Assembly: GCA_021812285.1 (NCBI GenBank)
Contig: JAKAOH010000002.1
Span: 1-64,000, forward strand
Length of the DNA stretch: 64,000 nt
Reading direction: 5' to 3'
Source: Acidobacteriota bacterium
GTDB taxonomy: Bacteria; Acidobacteriota; Terriglobia; Acidiferrales; UBA7541
Shown piece after piece: positions 8,132 to 16,606 of the stretch. Under the pieces are notes generated by a model. That model had not been told where the DNA came from. It was given only the letters and a program-made list of their open reading frames with translations, and did no database searches. Position numbers and translations under genes: made by a program. Every line of letters begins with the position of its first letter. Position 1 is the first letter of the stretch.

Positions 8132-10291
8132 TCACGAGGCATTTCCGCGCGCTAACAACACGGCGGCGGCGCGCGGGCCCAGGCGATAGAAGGTCGCGTT
8201 AGGAACAGGCGGCTCGGAGCCGGGCTCGCCGATATCGTTTGGCGATGCGAGCGACGTATCGGCGGCCAGATGCCAAGTGCCGGACGACGGCGCGGGCAGA
8301 GCAAACGCGGCGGGCTCCGAGCCGGCGTTGAAAAGCAGGCAAAGGTCGGGTTCGTTGCGGCCGAAAATCAGGCAGCCGAGCGCGCGCTGTTCCTTGTCCG
8401 CCCAATCGGGCGTTGCGCCTTCGGGATTGAACCAGCGCAGATCCCTGCCTCCATAGAACGCTTCGCGGCGAAGCACAGGATGGGCGCGGCGAAAGGCGAT
8501 CATGAGCCGCGTGAAGCGATGGATTTCGCGGTGCCGCTCGACGAGCGACCAGTCGTACCAGCTGGTTTCATTGTCCTGGCAATAGGCGTTGTTGTTGCCG
8601 AGTTGGGTGCGGCGGAATTCGTCGCCGCCGAGCAGCATCGGCACGCCGCGGGAAACGAACAGAGTGAGTAGGAAATTTTTGATGAGACGGCGCCGGAGAG
8701 ACTCCACGGCGGGATCGGTGCTGGGGCCTTCGACGCCGCAATTGTCGCTGTCGTTCCAATCGGAGCCGTCGCGATTCCGCTCGCCGTTGGCCTCGTTGTG
8801 CTTTTCTCGGTAGCTGACCAGGTCATTGAGCGTGAATCCGTCGTGGCAGGTGACGAAATTCACGCTGCAGGCGGGCGTTTTACCCGACGGCTGGTAAAGA
8901 TCGGAACTTCCGCAGATGCGGCTGGCGAGCGCACCGACGCCCGTGGACTCGCCGAGCCAGAAACGGCGAACGTCGTCGCGGAAACGGCCGTTCCATTCCA
9001 TCCAGCGGCGCTCGGAAAAACTGCCCACCTGATACGCGCCGCCGGCGTCCCAGGCTTCGGCGACGAGCTTGGCATCGCGGAGAATGGGGTCCTCGGCGAG
9101 CGATTCGAGGAGAGGCGGATTGGGCAGCAGACGGCCGTCGCGGCCGCGGCCAAGAACCGAGGCGAGGTCGAAGCGGAAACCATCCACGTGGGTGTCGATC
9201 ACCCAATAGCGGAGAACGTTGCGGATGAATTCGCGAACGACGGGATGATTGGCGTTGAGAGTGTTGCCGGTTCCGGTGAAGTCTTGATAACGGCGGCAAT
9301 CGCCTTCGCCGAGCAAGTAATAAATCGGATTGTCAGTGCCGCGCAGGGAAAGCGTGGGTCCGACTTCGTTGCCCTCGGCGGTGTGATTGAGGACGACGTC
9401 GAGCAGGACTTCGATGCCGGCGCGGTGGAAATCCTTCACCATCCGCTGGAATTCGACGAGGCAGGCGCCCGATCCGCTCGCGCGGGCGTAGGAGCGTTTC
9501 GGCGCGACGAAAGCGACGGGATTGTAGCCCCAATAGTTTTTCAGACGCTCGCCGGTTTGCGGATTCACTTGCGTCAATTCATTTTCGTTGAATTCGGCCA
9601 CCGGCATCAGCTCGATGGTGGTGATGCCGAGTTCGCGGAAGTAGGGAATGAGTTCGGTGAGGCCGAGATAGGTGCCGGAATGGGCTACGCCGGAGCTGGG
9701 GTGGATGGTCGCGCCGCGGACATGCGTTTCGTAGATGACGGTGTCGGAGGCGGAATGGAGCGGGGCGCTATCGCCCTGCCAATCGAAATGGTGGTGCACG
9801 TAGACGCATTTCGGCATGGAGCCGGCGTCGTCTTCGCGGGAGGGCGTATCGGGCGGAGCAGGGGGCGAATCAGCGTAACCGCGCGCGGGCCCGAAATCCC
9901 AGTGAGAGTTTCCTTCGATCGCCGAAGCGAGCGGATCGAGCAGCATTTTCTCAGAATTGAAGCGCAGCCCGTGGCACGGCTCGTAAGGGCCGGCGACGCG
10001 ATAGGCGTAGAGCTGGCCGTTCATCACGCCCCGCACCCAGACGTGCCAGACGTCGCCGGTGCGGTTCCTTACCGGATCGAGAGCGATCGAACGCGAAGGA
10101 GTGGCGTCCTCGGGATGGTCGTAGAATTCCAGCGTGACGCCGGTGGCGTGGCGGCTGAAGAGCGAGAAATTCACGCCGTCGTGGTGCGCCTGGGCGCTCC
10201 AAGGGAGCGGCCATCCGTCGCGAATCCCGGGCGCTTCGGAACGGGCTGCCGGCGGAGGAGTGGTTTGCTTTGGAGCTTTCCGTTTGGGCAT
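8132..10291 (-). CDS. glgX: Glycogen debranching enzyme GlgX (GH13, isoamylase type)
   Basis: The track ORF of 1123 residues has a spurious N-terminal extension on the complement of pgm. The real protein starts at MPKRKAPKQTT (ATG at 10289-10291) and is about 719 residues, normal for GlgX. An N-terminal carbohydrate-binding module 48 region (HHDGVNFSLFSRHATGVTLEF) is followed by the GH13 barrel. DGFRFDLAS holds the nucleophile aspartate, LVAEAWDAGG the acid/base glutamate and TCHDGFTLND the third catalytic aspartate. It hydrolyses alpha-1,6 branches of glycogen limit dextrins. It diverges from pgm across about 240 bp, so the two can be co-regulated in glycogen use. Confidence 0.95.
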   Translation of the reverse strand: MPKRKAPKQTTPPPAARSEAPGIRDGWPLPWSAQAHHDGVNFSLFSRHATGVTLEFYDHPEDATPSRSIALDPVRNRTGDVWHVWVRGVMNGQLYAYRVAGPYEPCHGLRFNSEKMLLDPLASAIEGNSHWDFGPARGYADSPPAPPDTPSREDDAGSMPKCVYVHHHFDWQGDSAPLHSASDTVIYETHVRGATIHPSSGVAHSGTYLGLTELIPYFRELGITTIELMPVAEFNENELTQVNPQTGERLKNYWGYNPVAFVAPKRSYARASGSGACLVEFQRMVKDFHRAGIEVLLDVVLNHTAEGNEVGPTLSLRGTDNPIYYLLGEGDCRRYQDFTGTGNTLNANHPVVREFIRNVLRYWVIDTHVDGFRFDLASVLGRGRDGRLLPNPPLLESLAEDPILRDAKLVAEAWDAGGAYQVGSFSERRWMEWNGRFRDDVRRFWLGESTGVGALASRICGSSDLYQPSGKTPACSVNFVTCHDGFTLNDLVSYREKHNEANGERNRDGSDWNDSDNCGVEGPSTDPAVESLRRRLIKNFLLTLFVSRGVPMLLGGDEFRRTQLGNNNAYCQDNETSWYDWSLVERHREIHRFTRLMIAFRRAHPVLRREAFYGGRDLRWFNPEGATPDWADKEQRALGCLIFGRNEPDLCLLFNAGSEPAAFALPAPSSGTWHLAADTSLASPNDIGEPGSEPPVPNATFYRLGPRAAAVLLARGNAS

Positions 10292-10528
10292 CGCTGCTCG
10301 TTTCGGCGCAAGTGTTGAAATCACGGCTCCCGCGTGCACGCAATTGCTTGTCGCGCGGGCGGGGACGCCGCCGGCGCATTCCGAGCCGTTTGGCTCAAGG
10401 ATACACGCAGTCCGCCGAATCACACAGCGGGGGCGGAAAAGGGAGCAGGCCGACTCTCGTCGACGCCGCAACCTGACGGGAGAAATAGGCGAGCGGGAGT
10501 AAAATCCAAGCGTGAGGTGAAGAACTCC

Positions 10529-12178
10529 GTGGCCATTCATCCGGGTGCAGGCAAGCCGGCAACCCCCGATCTGCTGATCGATCCCGAACGGCTGAAACAC
10601 GAATACCACGATCGGCGGCCTGAGATCGATGATCCCAGCCAGTTGGTGCATTTCGGTACAAGCGGACATCGCGGAACACCCGGCGACGGGAGTTTTACCG
10701 AAGCGCACATCCTGGCGATTTCGCAGGCGATTTGCGATTACCGTGCGGCGCAGAAAATCTCGGGGCCGCTCTTCATGGGAAAGGATACGCACGCGCTTTC
10801 GGGACCGGCGCAACGAACCGCGCTCGAAGTGCTGGCGGCCAACGGCGTCGAAACGCGGGTTCAGCCGAGCGGCGGCACGACGCCGATACCCGCCGTCTCG
10901 CGCGCGATTCTGGAACACAACCTTTCGGGCGCAGGCGCGCTGGCGGACGGCATCATCGTCAGCCCGTCGCACAATCCACCCGGAGACGGCGGCTTCAAAT
11001 ACAACCCGCCGAACGGCGGCCCGGCGGATACGGAAGTGACGCGATGGATCGAACGGCGCGCGAACGAACTGCTCCGGGACGGAAATCGCCAAGTGAAACG
11101 AATGGGTTACGAAGCAGCGCTGAAAGCGGAAACGACGCGCGAATTCGATTTCGTGACACCCTACGTGCGTGATCTGGCGCTGGCGATCGATATGGAGGCT
11201 ATTCGGTCGGCTGGCGTGCGCATTGGCGTGGATCCGCTGGGCGGGGCGTCGCTCGCGTATTGGGAGCCGATCGCGGCGGCGTACGGGCTCGCAATCGGGG
11301 TGGTGAATCGCACGCTTGATCCGGCATTCGGGTTCATGACGCTCGATCACGACGGGAAAATCCGGATGGATTGCTCGAGCCCGTACGCGATGGCGAAACT
11401 CGTTGCGTTGAAGGACCGCTACGACGTGGCGTTCGGCACCGATCCCGATGCCGATCGGCACGGGATCGTGACGCCATCTTCTGGTTTGCTGAACCCGAAT
11501 CATTTTCTTGCCGTTGCCGTCGCATACCTTCTTGATCGGCGGTCGGGCTGGCCGCGGCAGGCGGCGGTGGGAAAAACGCTGGTGACGAGCGCGATGATCG
11601 ACCGCGTGGTGGAAAGCCGCGGTCGGCGCCTGTGCGAGGTGCCGGTGGGGTTCAAATGGTTTGCCGCCGGGCTCTACGATGCGAGTATTTGCTTTGGCGG
11701 CGAGGAGAGCGCCGGCGCTTCGTTTTTGCGGAAAGACGGGCGCGTGTGGACCACCGACAAGGACGGACTATTGCTGGGATTGCTGGCGGCGGAAATCACC
11801 GCGTGCACGGGAGGCGATCCCGGTTTGCGCTATCGTGATTTGACGGCCGAGTTCGGCGCGCCCAGCTACCAGCGGACCGATCTGCCAGCTACACCCGAGG
11901 AGAAACAGGCGCTTGAGCGGCTGGAACCGGAATCCATTGAAGCGAAGGAACTGGCCGGCGAGCCGATCCTCGAAAAGCTGACGCGAGCGCCGGGTAACGG
12001 AGCGAGCATCGGCGGACTGAAGGTGACGGCGAAAAGCGGATGGTTCGCGGTGCGGCCTTCGGGGACGGAAAACATTTGCAAGATATACGCCGAAAGTTTT
12101 CGCGGCGAACAGCACCTCGAAGAATTGCAAGCAGCTGCTCGGCGGATTGTTTCGCGTGCGATGGGACGGCACGAATAG
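10529..12178 (+). CDS. pgm: Phosphoglucomutase (alpha-D-glucose phosphate-specific)
   Basis: I place the start at the GTG giving [10 protein letters not shown], because E. coli Pgm begins MAIHNRAGQP and aligns directly; the track start 65 codons upstream is inside the divergent region. The length is then 549 residues against about 546 in E. coli. Motifs: [10 protein letters not shown] (N-terminal), [11 protein letters not shown] with the phosphoserine, [11 protein letters not shown] for magnesium, [11 protein letters not shown] for sugar binding, and RPSGTEN for phosphate binding at the C-terminus. It interconverts glucose-1-P and glucose-6-P. Next to glgX it links glycogen breakdown to the phosphoketolase route. 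A GAGG sequence lies 11 nt before the GTG. Confidence 0.95.
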   Translation: MAIHPGAGKPATPDLLIDPERLKHEYHDRRPEIDDPSQLVHFGTSGHRGTPGDGSFTEAHILAISQAICDYRAAQKISGPLFMGKDTHALSGPAQRTALEVLAANGVETRVQPSGGTTPIPAVSRAILEHNLSGAGALADGIIVSPSHNPPGDGGFKYNPPNGGPADTEVTRWIERRANELLRDGNRQVKRMGYEAALKAETTREFDFVTPYVRDLALAIDMEAIRSAGVRIGVDPLGGASLAYWEPIAAAYGLAIGVVNRTLDPAFGFMTLDHDGKIRMDCSSPYAMAKLVALKDRYDVAFGTDPDADRHGIVTPSSGLLNPNHFLAVAVAYLLDRRSGWPRQAAVGKTLVTSAMIDRVVESRGRRLCEVPVGFKWFAAGLYDASICFGGEESAGASFLRKDGRVWTTDKDGLLLGLLAAEITACTGGDPGLRYRDLTAEFGAPSYQRTDLPATPEEKQALERLEPESIEAKELAGEPILEKLTRAPGNGASIGGLKVTAKSGWFAVRPSGTENICKIYAESFRGEQHLEELQAAARRIVSRAMGRHE

Positions 12179-12248
12179 CGCGGGCCTTGGCGGCGACGCC
12201 GCGGAAACGAGCGTTCGGTGCTGGAAACGAGAGGGAAGTGAGAGTGCG

Positions 12249-13247
12249 ATGAAAGCGTGTGTGTTGCGCGCGCCGGCGCCCGTCGAAACGAGTCCGCTCG
12301 AATACGCGGACGCGCCCGATCCCAACCCGGCGCGAGGCGAAGTGCTCGTGCGCGTTTCCTGCTGCGGCGTTTGCCGAACGGATTTGCACGTGGTGGAAGG
12401 CGAACTCCCGCCGCGAAAATCGCCGGTGATTCCCGGCCACCAGGTGGTGGGAGTGGTCGAACGGAACGGCGAGGGCGCGAAGCGATTCGCCACGGGTGCG
12501 CGCGTAGGAATCGCGTGGCTTCATCATACCGACGGCGCGTGCCGCTATTGCCGCGCGGGAATGGAAAACCTGTGCGACGATCCGTCGTTCACCGGATACA
12601 ACGTGGATGGCGGCTACGCGGAATGGATCGTTGCGCCGGAGGATTTCGTCTATCCGATTCCGGCGGCTTTCCCCGACGAGCAGGCCGCGCCGCTTTTGTG
12701 CGCGGGAATTATCGGATTCCGCTCGCTGCGGCTTTCGGGAATCGAAGCGGGTGGGCGGCTGGGCTTTTACGGATTTGGCGCGGCAGCGCACGTGGCGATT
12801 CAGGTCGCGCGGCACTGGGGCGCCGAAGTCTATGCGATGACGCGTGACGTTCGCCATCAGCGCCTGGCCCTCGAACTGGGCGCGGTGTGGGCCGGAGGAA
12901 CGCTGGACGCTCCGCCGGCGCCGCTCGACGCGGCGATTGTGTTCGCGCCGGCGGGCGAAATCGTTCCGGCGGGTCTTGCGGCGCTGCGCAAGGGCGGGAC
13001 GCTGGTGCTCGGTGGCATCCATATGAGTCCGATTCCGTCTTTCTCCTACGATCTGCTGTATGGGGAACGTGTGATTCGCAGCGTGGCGAATAATACGCGC
13101 AAGGATGGCGAGGATTTCCTGCGCGTGGCCGCGGAAATCCCGATCGAAACGCACGTGGAAGCGTTTTCGCTGGCGGACGCGAATCGCGCTTTGAATGCGC
13201 TGAAAAATGATGCGATTCGCGGCGCGGCGGTGCTGCGCATCCGCTGA
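12249..13247 (+). CDS. Zinc-dependent alcohol dehydrogenase (medium-chain family)
   Basis: 332 residues from [11 protein letters not shown]; the longer track ORF begins inside pgm. The catalytic zinc region reads [10 protein letters not shown] and GHQVVGVV, and the Rossmann loop is [11 protein letters not shown]. In the structural zinc lobe the usual first cysteine of the CG-x-C-x2-C-x7-C pattern is an aspartate here ([16 protein letters not shown]), so one ligand is carboxylate or the lobe binds zinc differently. The family oxidises primary alcohols or reduces aldehydes with NAD(P). It sits 70 bp after pgm on the same strand, so it may be co-transcribed and serve redox balancing in the fermentative block. 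Substrate is not predictable. Confidence 0.9.
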   Translation: MKACVLRAPAPVETSPLEYADAPDPNPARGEVLVRVSCCGVCRTDLHVVEGELPPRKSPVIPGHQVVGVVERNGEGAKRFATGARVGIAWLHHTDGACRYCRAGMENLCDDPSFTGYNVDGGYAEWIVAPEDFVYPIPAAFPDEQAAPLLCAGIIGFRSLRLSGIEAGGRLGFYGFGAAAHVAIQVARHWGAEVYAMTRDVRHQRLALELGAVWAGGTLDAPPAPLDAAIVFAPAGEIVPAGLAALRKGGTLVLGGIHMSPIPSFSYDLLYGERVIRSVANNTRKDGEDFLRVAAEIPIETHVEAFSLADANRALNALKNDAIRGAAVLRIR

Positions 13248-13501
13248 GGGCGGCACGCGAGGCCAACTCGCCGCGGACACAATGTAATTATTTTGCACCC
13301 TGCCGCGTATCGGCGGCATCGAAAAAGAGAATCGGTCAGCGCAACTATGCGTCGGGCCTGCGCTCCATCTGCCCGGCAGCGCACCAATTCCGCTACCCAG
13401 GCCAGCCGTTCGGCCGCGCGCGATGGTTCGCTGCGCGGGAGATCTCTCGGGAACGGCATTCGGCCACGGCTCTGAGCTACGCGCACGCCGGGAGGTTCGC
13501 C

Positions 13502-14833
13502 ATGCCAGCAGCGGCAACCAGTGCTTCCATCGAAAACTCACTCGCCTGGCTCGCCGACGCTCGCGCGCGCACCGATCGGTTGTTTGGCGTGGTGCGCGAC
13601 GCGCATCTGTACGACCGGCCGATTCCGGAGCGGCATCGGATCGTTTTTTACGTCGGACACCTCGAAGCATTCGATTGGAATCTGCTCCGCGAGGCGGTAC
13701 ATGTGCGCGCGCCATGGCGGCCGGATTTCGACCGGCTGTTCGCGTTCGGGATCGATCCGGTCGGCGGAGGATTGCCGACCGACGGACCGGAAGATTGGCC
13801 GGCGATCGAAGAAGTGAGGCGGTACGACGCGGAGATTCGTGAGGCGCTTGACGCGGGGCTCGGATCAGCGATGCGCGCGGCAAGCGCGGCGGAGCGGCAA
13901 TCGCTCGATCGGCGGCTGAACGTGGCGATCGAGCACAGGCTGATGCACGAGGAAACGCTTTGCTATATGTTCCATCGATTGCCATACGAACGGAAAAATC
14001 GGTGGGAACAGGCTGCGACGCCGATTCCGCTGCGGGCGATGCGACCGGAAATGCTGGAAATTCCCGCCGGGGTCGCGCGAATGGGACTGCGGCGCGACGG
14101 CGGCGCGCGCTTCGGCTGGGACAACGAGTTCGAGGCGCATGAAGTGAACGTGCCTGCGTTCCGCATGGACCGTTTCATGGTGACGAACGGGGAATTTCTG
14201 GGATTCGTCGAAACGGGCGGATACGCGCGGCCGGAATTCTGGACGGAAGAGGATTGGCGCTGGATTTCCGCCGCGGGTGTACGGCATCCGGCGTTTTGGA
14301 ATCACAAGCAGGGCGAATGGCACTGGCGAGGGATGTTCGAGGAGATTTCTTTGCCGCTCGACTGGCCGGTGTACGTGAGCCATGCCGAAGCCGCGGCGTA
14401 TGCGCGGTGGGTCCGGAAATCGCTTCCCAGCGAAGCGCAATGGCAGCGTGCGGCGTATGGCGAAAGCGCCGCGGACGAGCGGGCATTTCCGTGGGGCAAC
14501 GGCCCGGCGTCGGCGCAGCGGGGAAATTTCGATTTCGGGCGGTTCGATCCGGCGCCGGTGCACGCGTGGCCGGAAAGTCGAGGCGCGTTTGGCGTTGAAG
14601 GCATGATCGGCAACGGTTGGGAGTGGACGTCGAGCCGCTTCGCGCCGTTTCCCGGATTCGAGCCGTTTTCCTTCTATCCCGGCTATTCCGCGAATTTCTT
14701 CGATGGGAAGCATTTCACGATGAAGGGAGGGTCGCCGCGCACCGCGCTTTCGATGCTGCGGCCGAGTTTCCGGAACTGGTTTCAGGCGTATTATCCGTAC
14801 GTTTACGCCGGATTCCGCTGCGTTTCCGCCTGA
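13502..14833 (+). CDS. egtB: Ergothioneine biosynthesis sulfoxide synthase EgtB-like
   Basis: 443 residues from an ATG. An N-terminal DinB-like helical domain carries the non-heme iron ligands: His in VGHLEAFDW (about residue 53) and the H-x3-H-x-E motif HRLMHEE (about residues 146-152). A C-terminal FGE-sulfatase domain ends with NGWEWTSSRF and a GGSPRTA...RPSFRNW...GFRCVS tail. EgtB couples trimethylhistidine (hercynine) with a thiol and oxygen. No gamma-glutamylcysteine gene (egtA) or amidase (egtC) is nearby. EgtB of another acidobacterial-phylum organism, Chloracidobacterium, uses free cysteine, so the same is plausible here. egtD follows after 30 bp, making a two-gene operon. A selenoneine-type synthase (SenA) is a less likely alternative because egtD is adjacent and no selenosugar genes are seen. 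Confidence 0.88.
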   Translation: MPAAATSASIENSLAWLADARARTDRLFGVVRDAHLYDRPIPERHRIVFYVGHLEAFDWNLLREAVHVRAPWRPDFDRLFAFGIDPVGGGLPTDGPEDWPAIEEVRRYDAEIREALDAGLGSAMRAASAAERQSLDRRLNVAIEHRLMHEETLCYMFHRLPYERKNRWEQAATPIPLRAMRPEMLEIPAGVARMGLRRDGGARFGWDNEFEAHEVNVPAFRMDRFMVTNGEFLGFVETGGYARPEFWTEEDWRWISAAGVRHPAFWNHKQGEWHWRGMFEEISLPLDWPVYVSHAEAAAYARWVRKSLPSEAQWQRAAYGESAADERAFPWGNGPASAQRGNFDFGRFDPAPVHAWPESRGAFGVEGMIGNGWEWTSSRFAPFPGFEPFSFYPGYSANFFDGKHFTMKGGSPRTALSMLRPSFRNWFQAYYPYVYAGFRCVSA

Positions 14834-14863
14834 GACGCGGGCGGACGCGGCAGGGAGGGAGAA

Positions 14864-15835
14864 TTGACGCCAGCGCGGATTTCCGCAATGGATCCAGTCG
14901 CCGATTTTGCCACGGACGTGCGCGCGGGTCTGGGCCGCGCCGGGCAAAAGGAGCTTCCGGCGAAGTATTTTTACGACGCGGTTGGCTCAGCGCTTTTCGA
15001 TGCGATCAGCCATTTGCCCGAGTACGGGCTGACGCGTGCCGACGAGCGGCTGCTGCGGCGAAACGCTGGCCGAATCGTCGAGCGGTTGCCGCTTCCGTTG
15101 GATGTGGCGGAACTCGGGCCGGGAAGCGGACGAAAGACGCGCTGGCTGCTGCGCGCGCTCGTCGAGCGGCAACCGACCGCCTATTTCCCCATTGAAATCT
15201 CGCGCGCTGCTCTTGCCGCGTGCCGGCGACGCTTCCGACGGATGCGATCGCTTGAAGTGGTCGGCTATCAGCGGGAATTTCTGGACGGTGTGAGGAAAGT
15301 AGCTGCGTCGCGGCGCGGGGGACGCCGCCTGTTGGTACTCTTCCTGGGAAGCACGATCGGGAATTTCGATCGAAGTGAGGCAAACGAATTCCTGCGGGAA
15401 ATTCGGGCGTGCCTCGCGCCGGGCGACGCGCTGCTGCTGGGAACCGATCTGGAAAAGCCGGTGGAGCGGCTGCTGGCGGCGTACGACGATCCGCAGGGCG
15501 TGACCGCGGCGTTCAACCGCAATGTGCTGGCGCGGGCGAATCGCGAATTGGGCGCCGATTTCGACGTGGCGGCATTCGAGCACATGGCGCGCTACAACGA
15601 AGCCGAACGCCGGATCGAAATGCACCTGCGGGCGAGCCGCACGATGACGGTGCGCATCCCCGCGGCCGGGCTCAGCATCCGGCTGCGCGAAGGCGAAACG
15701 ATCTGGACCGAAAGCAGCTACAAATACGCTCCGGATGAGCCTTGCCGGATGGCTTTGGACGCCGGCTTTCGCTCCGTCGGCCGATGGATCGACGAAGAGT
15801 GGGGATTTTCGGAGAACCTGTGGCTAGCTGCCTGA
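14864..15835 (+). CDS. egtD: L-histidine N-alpha-methyltransferase
   Basis: 323 residues, the normal EgtD length of about 320. I keep the TTG at 14864 because GGGAGGGAG ends three bases before it; an in-frame ATG follows eight codons later. Family signatures are KYFYDAVGSALFDAI, HLPEYGLTRAD, the SAM-binding ELGPGSGRKT, FLGSTIGNF and a C-terminal IWTESSYKY. The enzyme trimethylates histidine to hercynine using SAM, the step before EgtB. Together with egtB this is enough for ergothioneine synthesis if a C-S lyase (EgtE) is supplied from elsewhere. Confidence 0.94.
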   Translation: MTPARISAMDPVADFATDVRAGLGRAGQKELPAKYFYDAVGSALFDAISHLPEYGLTRADERLLRRNAGRIVERLPLPLDVAELGPGSGRKTRWLLRALVERQPTAYFPIEISRAALAACRRRFRRMRSLEVVGYQREFLDGVRKVAASRRGGRRLLVLFLGSTIGNFDRSEANEFLREIRACLAPGDALLLGTDLEKPVERLLAAYDDPQGVTAAFNRNVLARANRELGADFDVAAFEHMARYNEAERRIEMHLRASRTMTVRIPAAGLSIRLREGETIWTESSYKYAPDEPCRMALDAGFRSVGRWIDEEWGFSENLWLAA

Positions 15836-15941
15836 CGCCAAGTGGGGCTGGACGCTCCAGAGTGAACTGGTGACAAATGGTCCCTTTCGGGAGCACAATA
15901 GGTAAGCGGAACCCTAGCGTGGTCGAGGAGAGATTACAACG

Positions 15942-16508
15942 ATGTTCAAGCGTGCGCTGATTTATTCGTGCGCGGCTGTGCTGTTTCTGCTGGGTATGCG
16001 GCTGGGAACCATGGCCCAGGAGAGGCAGAAGAAAATCGTCTCGGTTTCCCTGGTTCCCGCGTACCATGCCGCGCCTCCGCGCGGCCGGCTGGCGCCCACT
16101 TTGCCGCCGCGTGATTTTCCGAAAAATCCGGTGGCGGAGCATGCCTACGCCGTGGCTTCGCGCATCAAGCCGCTGCTGTATCAATTGCCCTGCTATTGCA
16201 ATTGCGATCATGAACTGGGCCACACCAGCCTGCTGAGCTGCTACCAGACGCGTCACGCGGCTGAGTGCGCGGTTTGCCAGAGGGAAGCGTATTACGCCTA
16301 CGAGCAGAGCCGGAAGGGAAAGACGGCGAAAGAGATTCGCGTTGGAATCGTTCGCGGCGACTGGCAGCACGTGAACCTGGGGCCGTGGCAAAAGCCGTTC
16401 CACGCCCGCAGCGCGAACGCCAGTGTGCGTCCGCTTCCCGCACTGCCGAGCGGCGCAGCGGCGTCAGGCGACGTGAGAAGCGCAAGCGCCCAGGCCGGCG
16501 CGCGCTAA
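15942..16508 (+). CDS. Secreted PCYCxC-motif protein of unknown function
   Basis: 188 residues. The N-terminus MFKRALIYSCAAVLFLLGMRLG is a signal peptide or membrane anchor. The centre has PCYCNCDHELGHTSLLSCYQTRHAAECAVC, the hallmark of the CYCXC ((seleno)protein) family, which conserves closely spaced cysteines plus a GH-x-SL element and a CxxC. The cysteine and histidine pattern suggests metal or redox chemistry outside the cytoplasm, but no member has a role I can name with confidence. The C-terminal 40 residues are low-complexity Ala/Ser/Arg. It follows egtD by 106 bp on the same strand; whether it shares a promoter is unclear. Confidence 0.75.
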   Translation: MFKRALIYSCAAVLFLLGMRLGTMAQERQKKIVSVSLVPAYHAAPPRGRLAPTLPPRDFPKNPVAEHAYAVASRIKPLLYQLPCYCNCDHELGHTSLLSCYQTRHAAECAVCQREAYYAYEQSRKGKTAKEIRVGIVRGDWQHVNLGPWQKPFHARSANASVRPLPALPSGAAASGDVRSASAQAGAR

Positions 16509-16606
16509 ACGGCTGCGGTACCACGCCGCCGCGCGATTTTCGCCAGCCATGCGCCAGCAGCTACGATTCTTTATCTATCAACTCTCTTTCTTGCGTCGCG
16601 CTCGCG

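Noticed and set aside
13248-13501. Possible RNA gene before egtB
   Set aside because: No tRNA-like T-arm or riboswitch fold could be recognised by eye.
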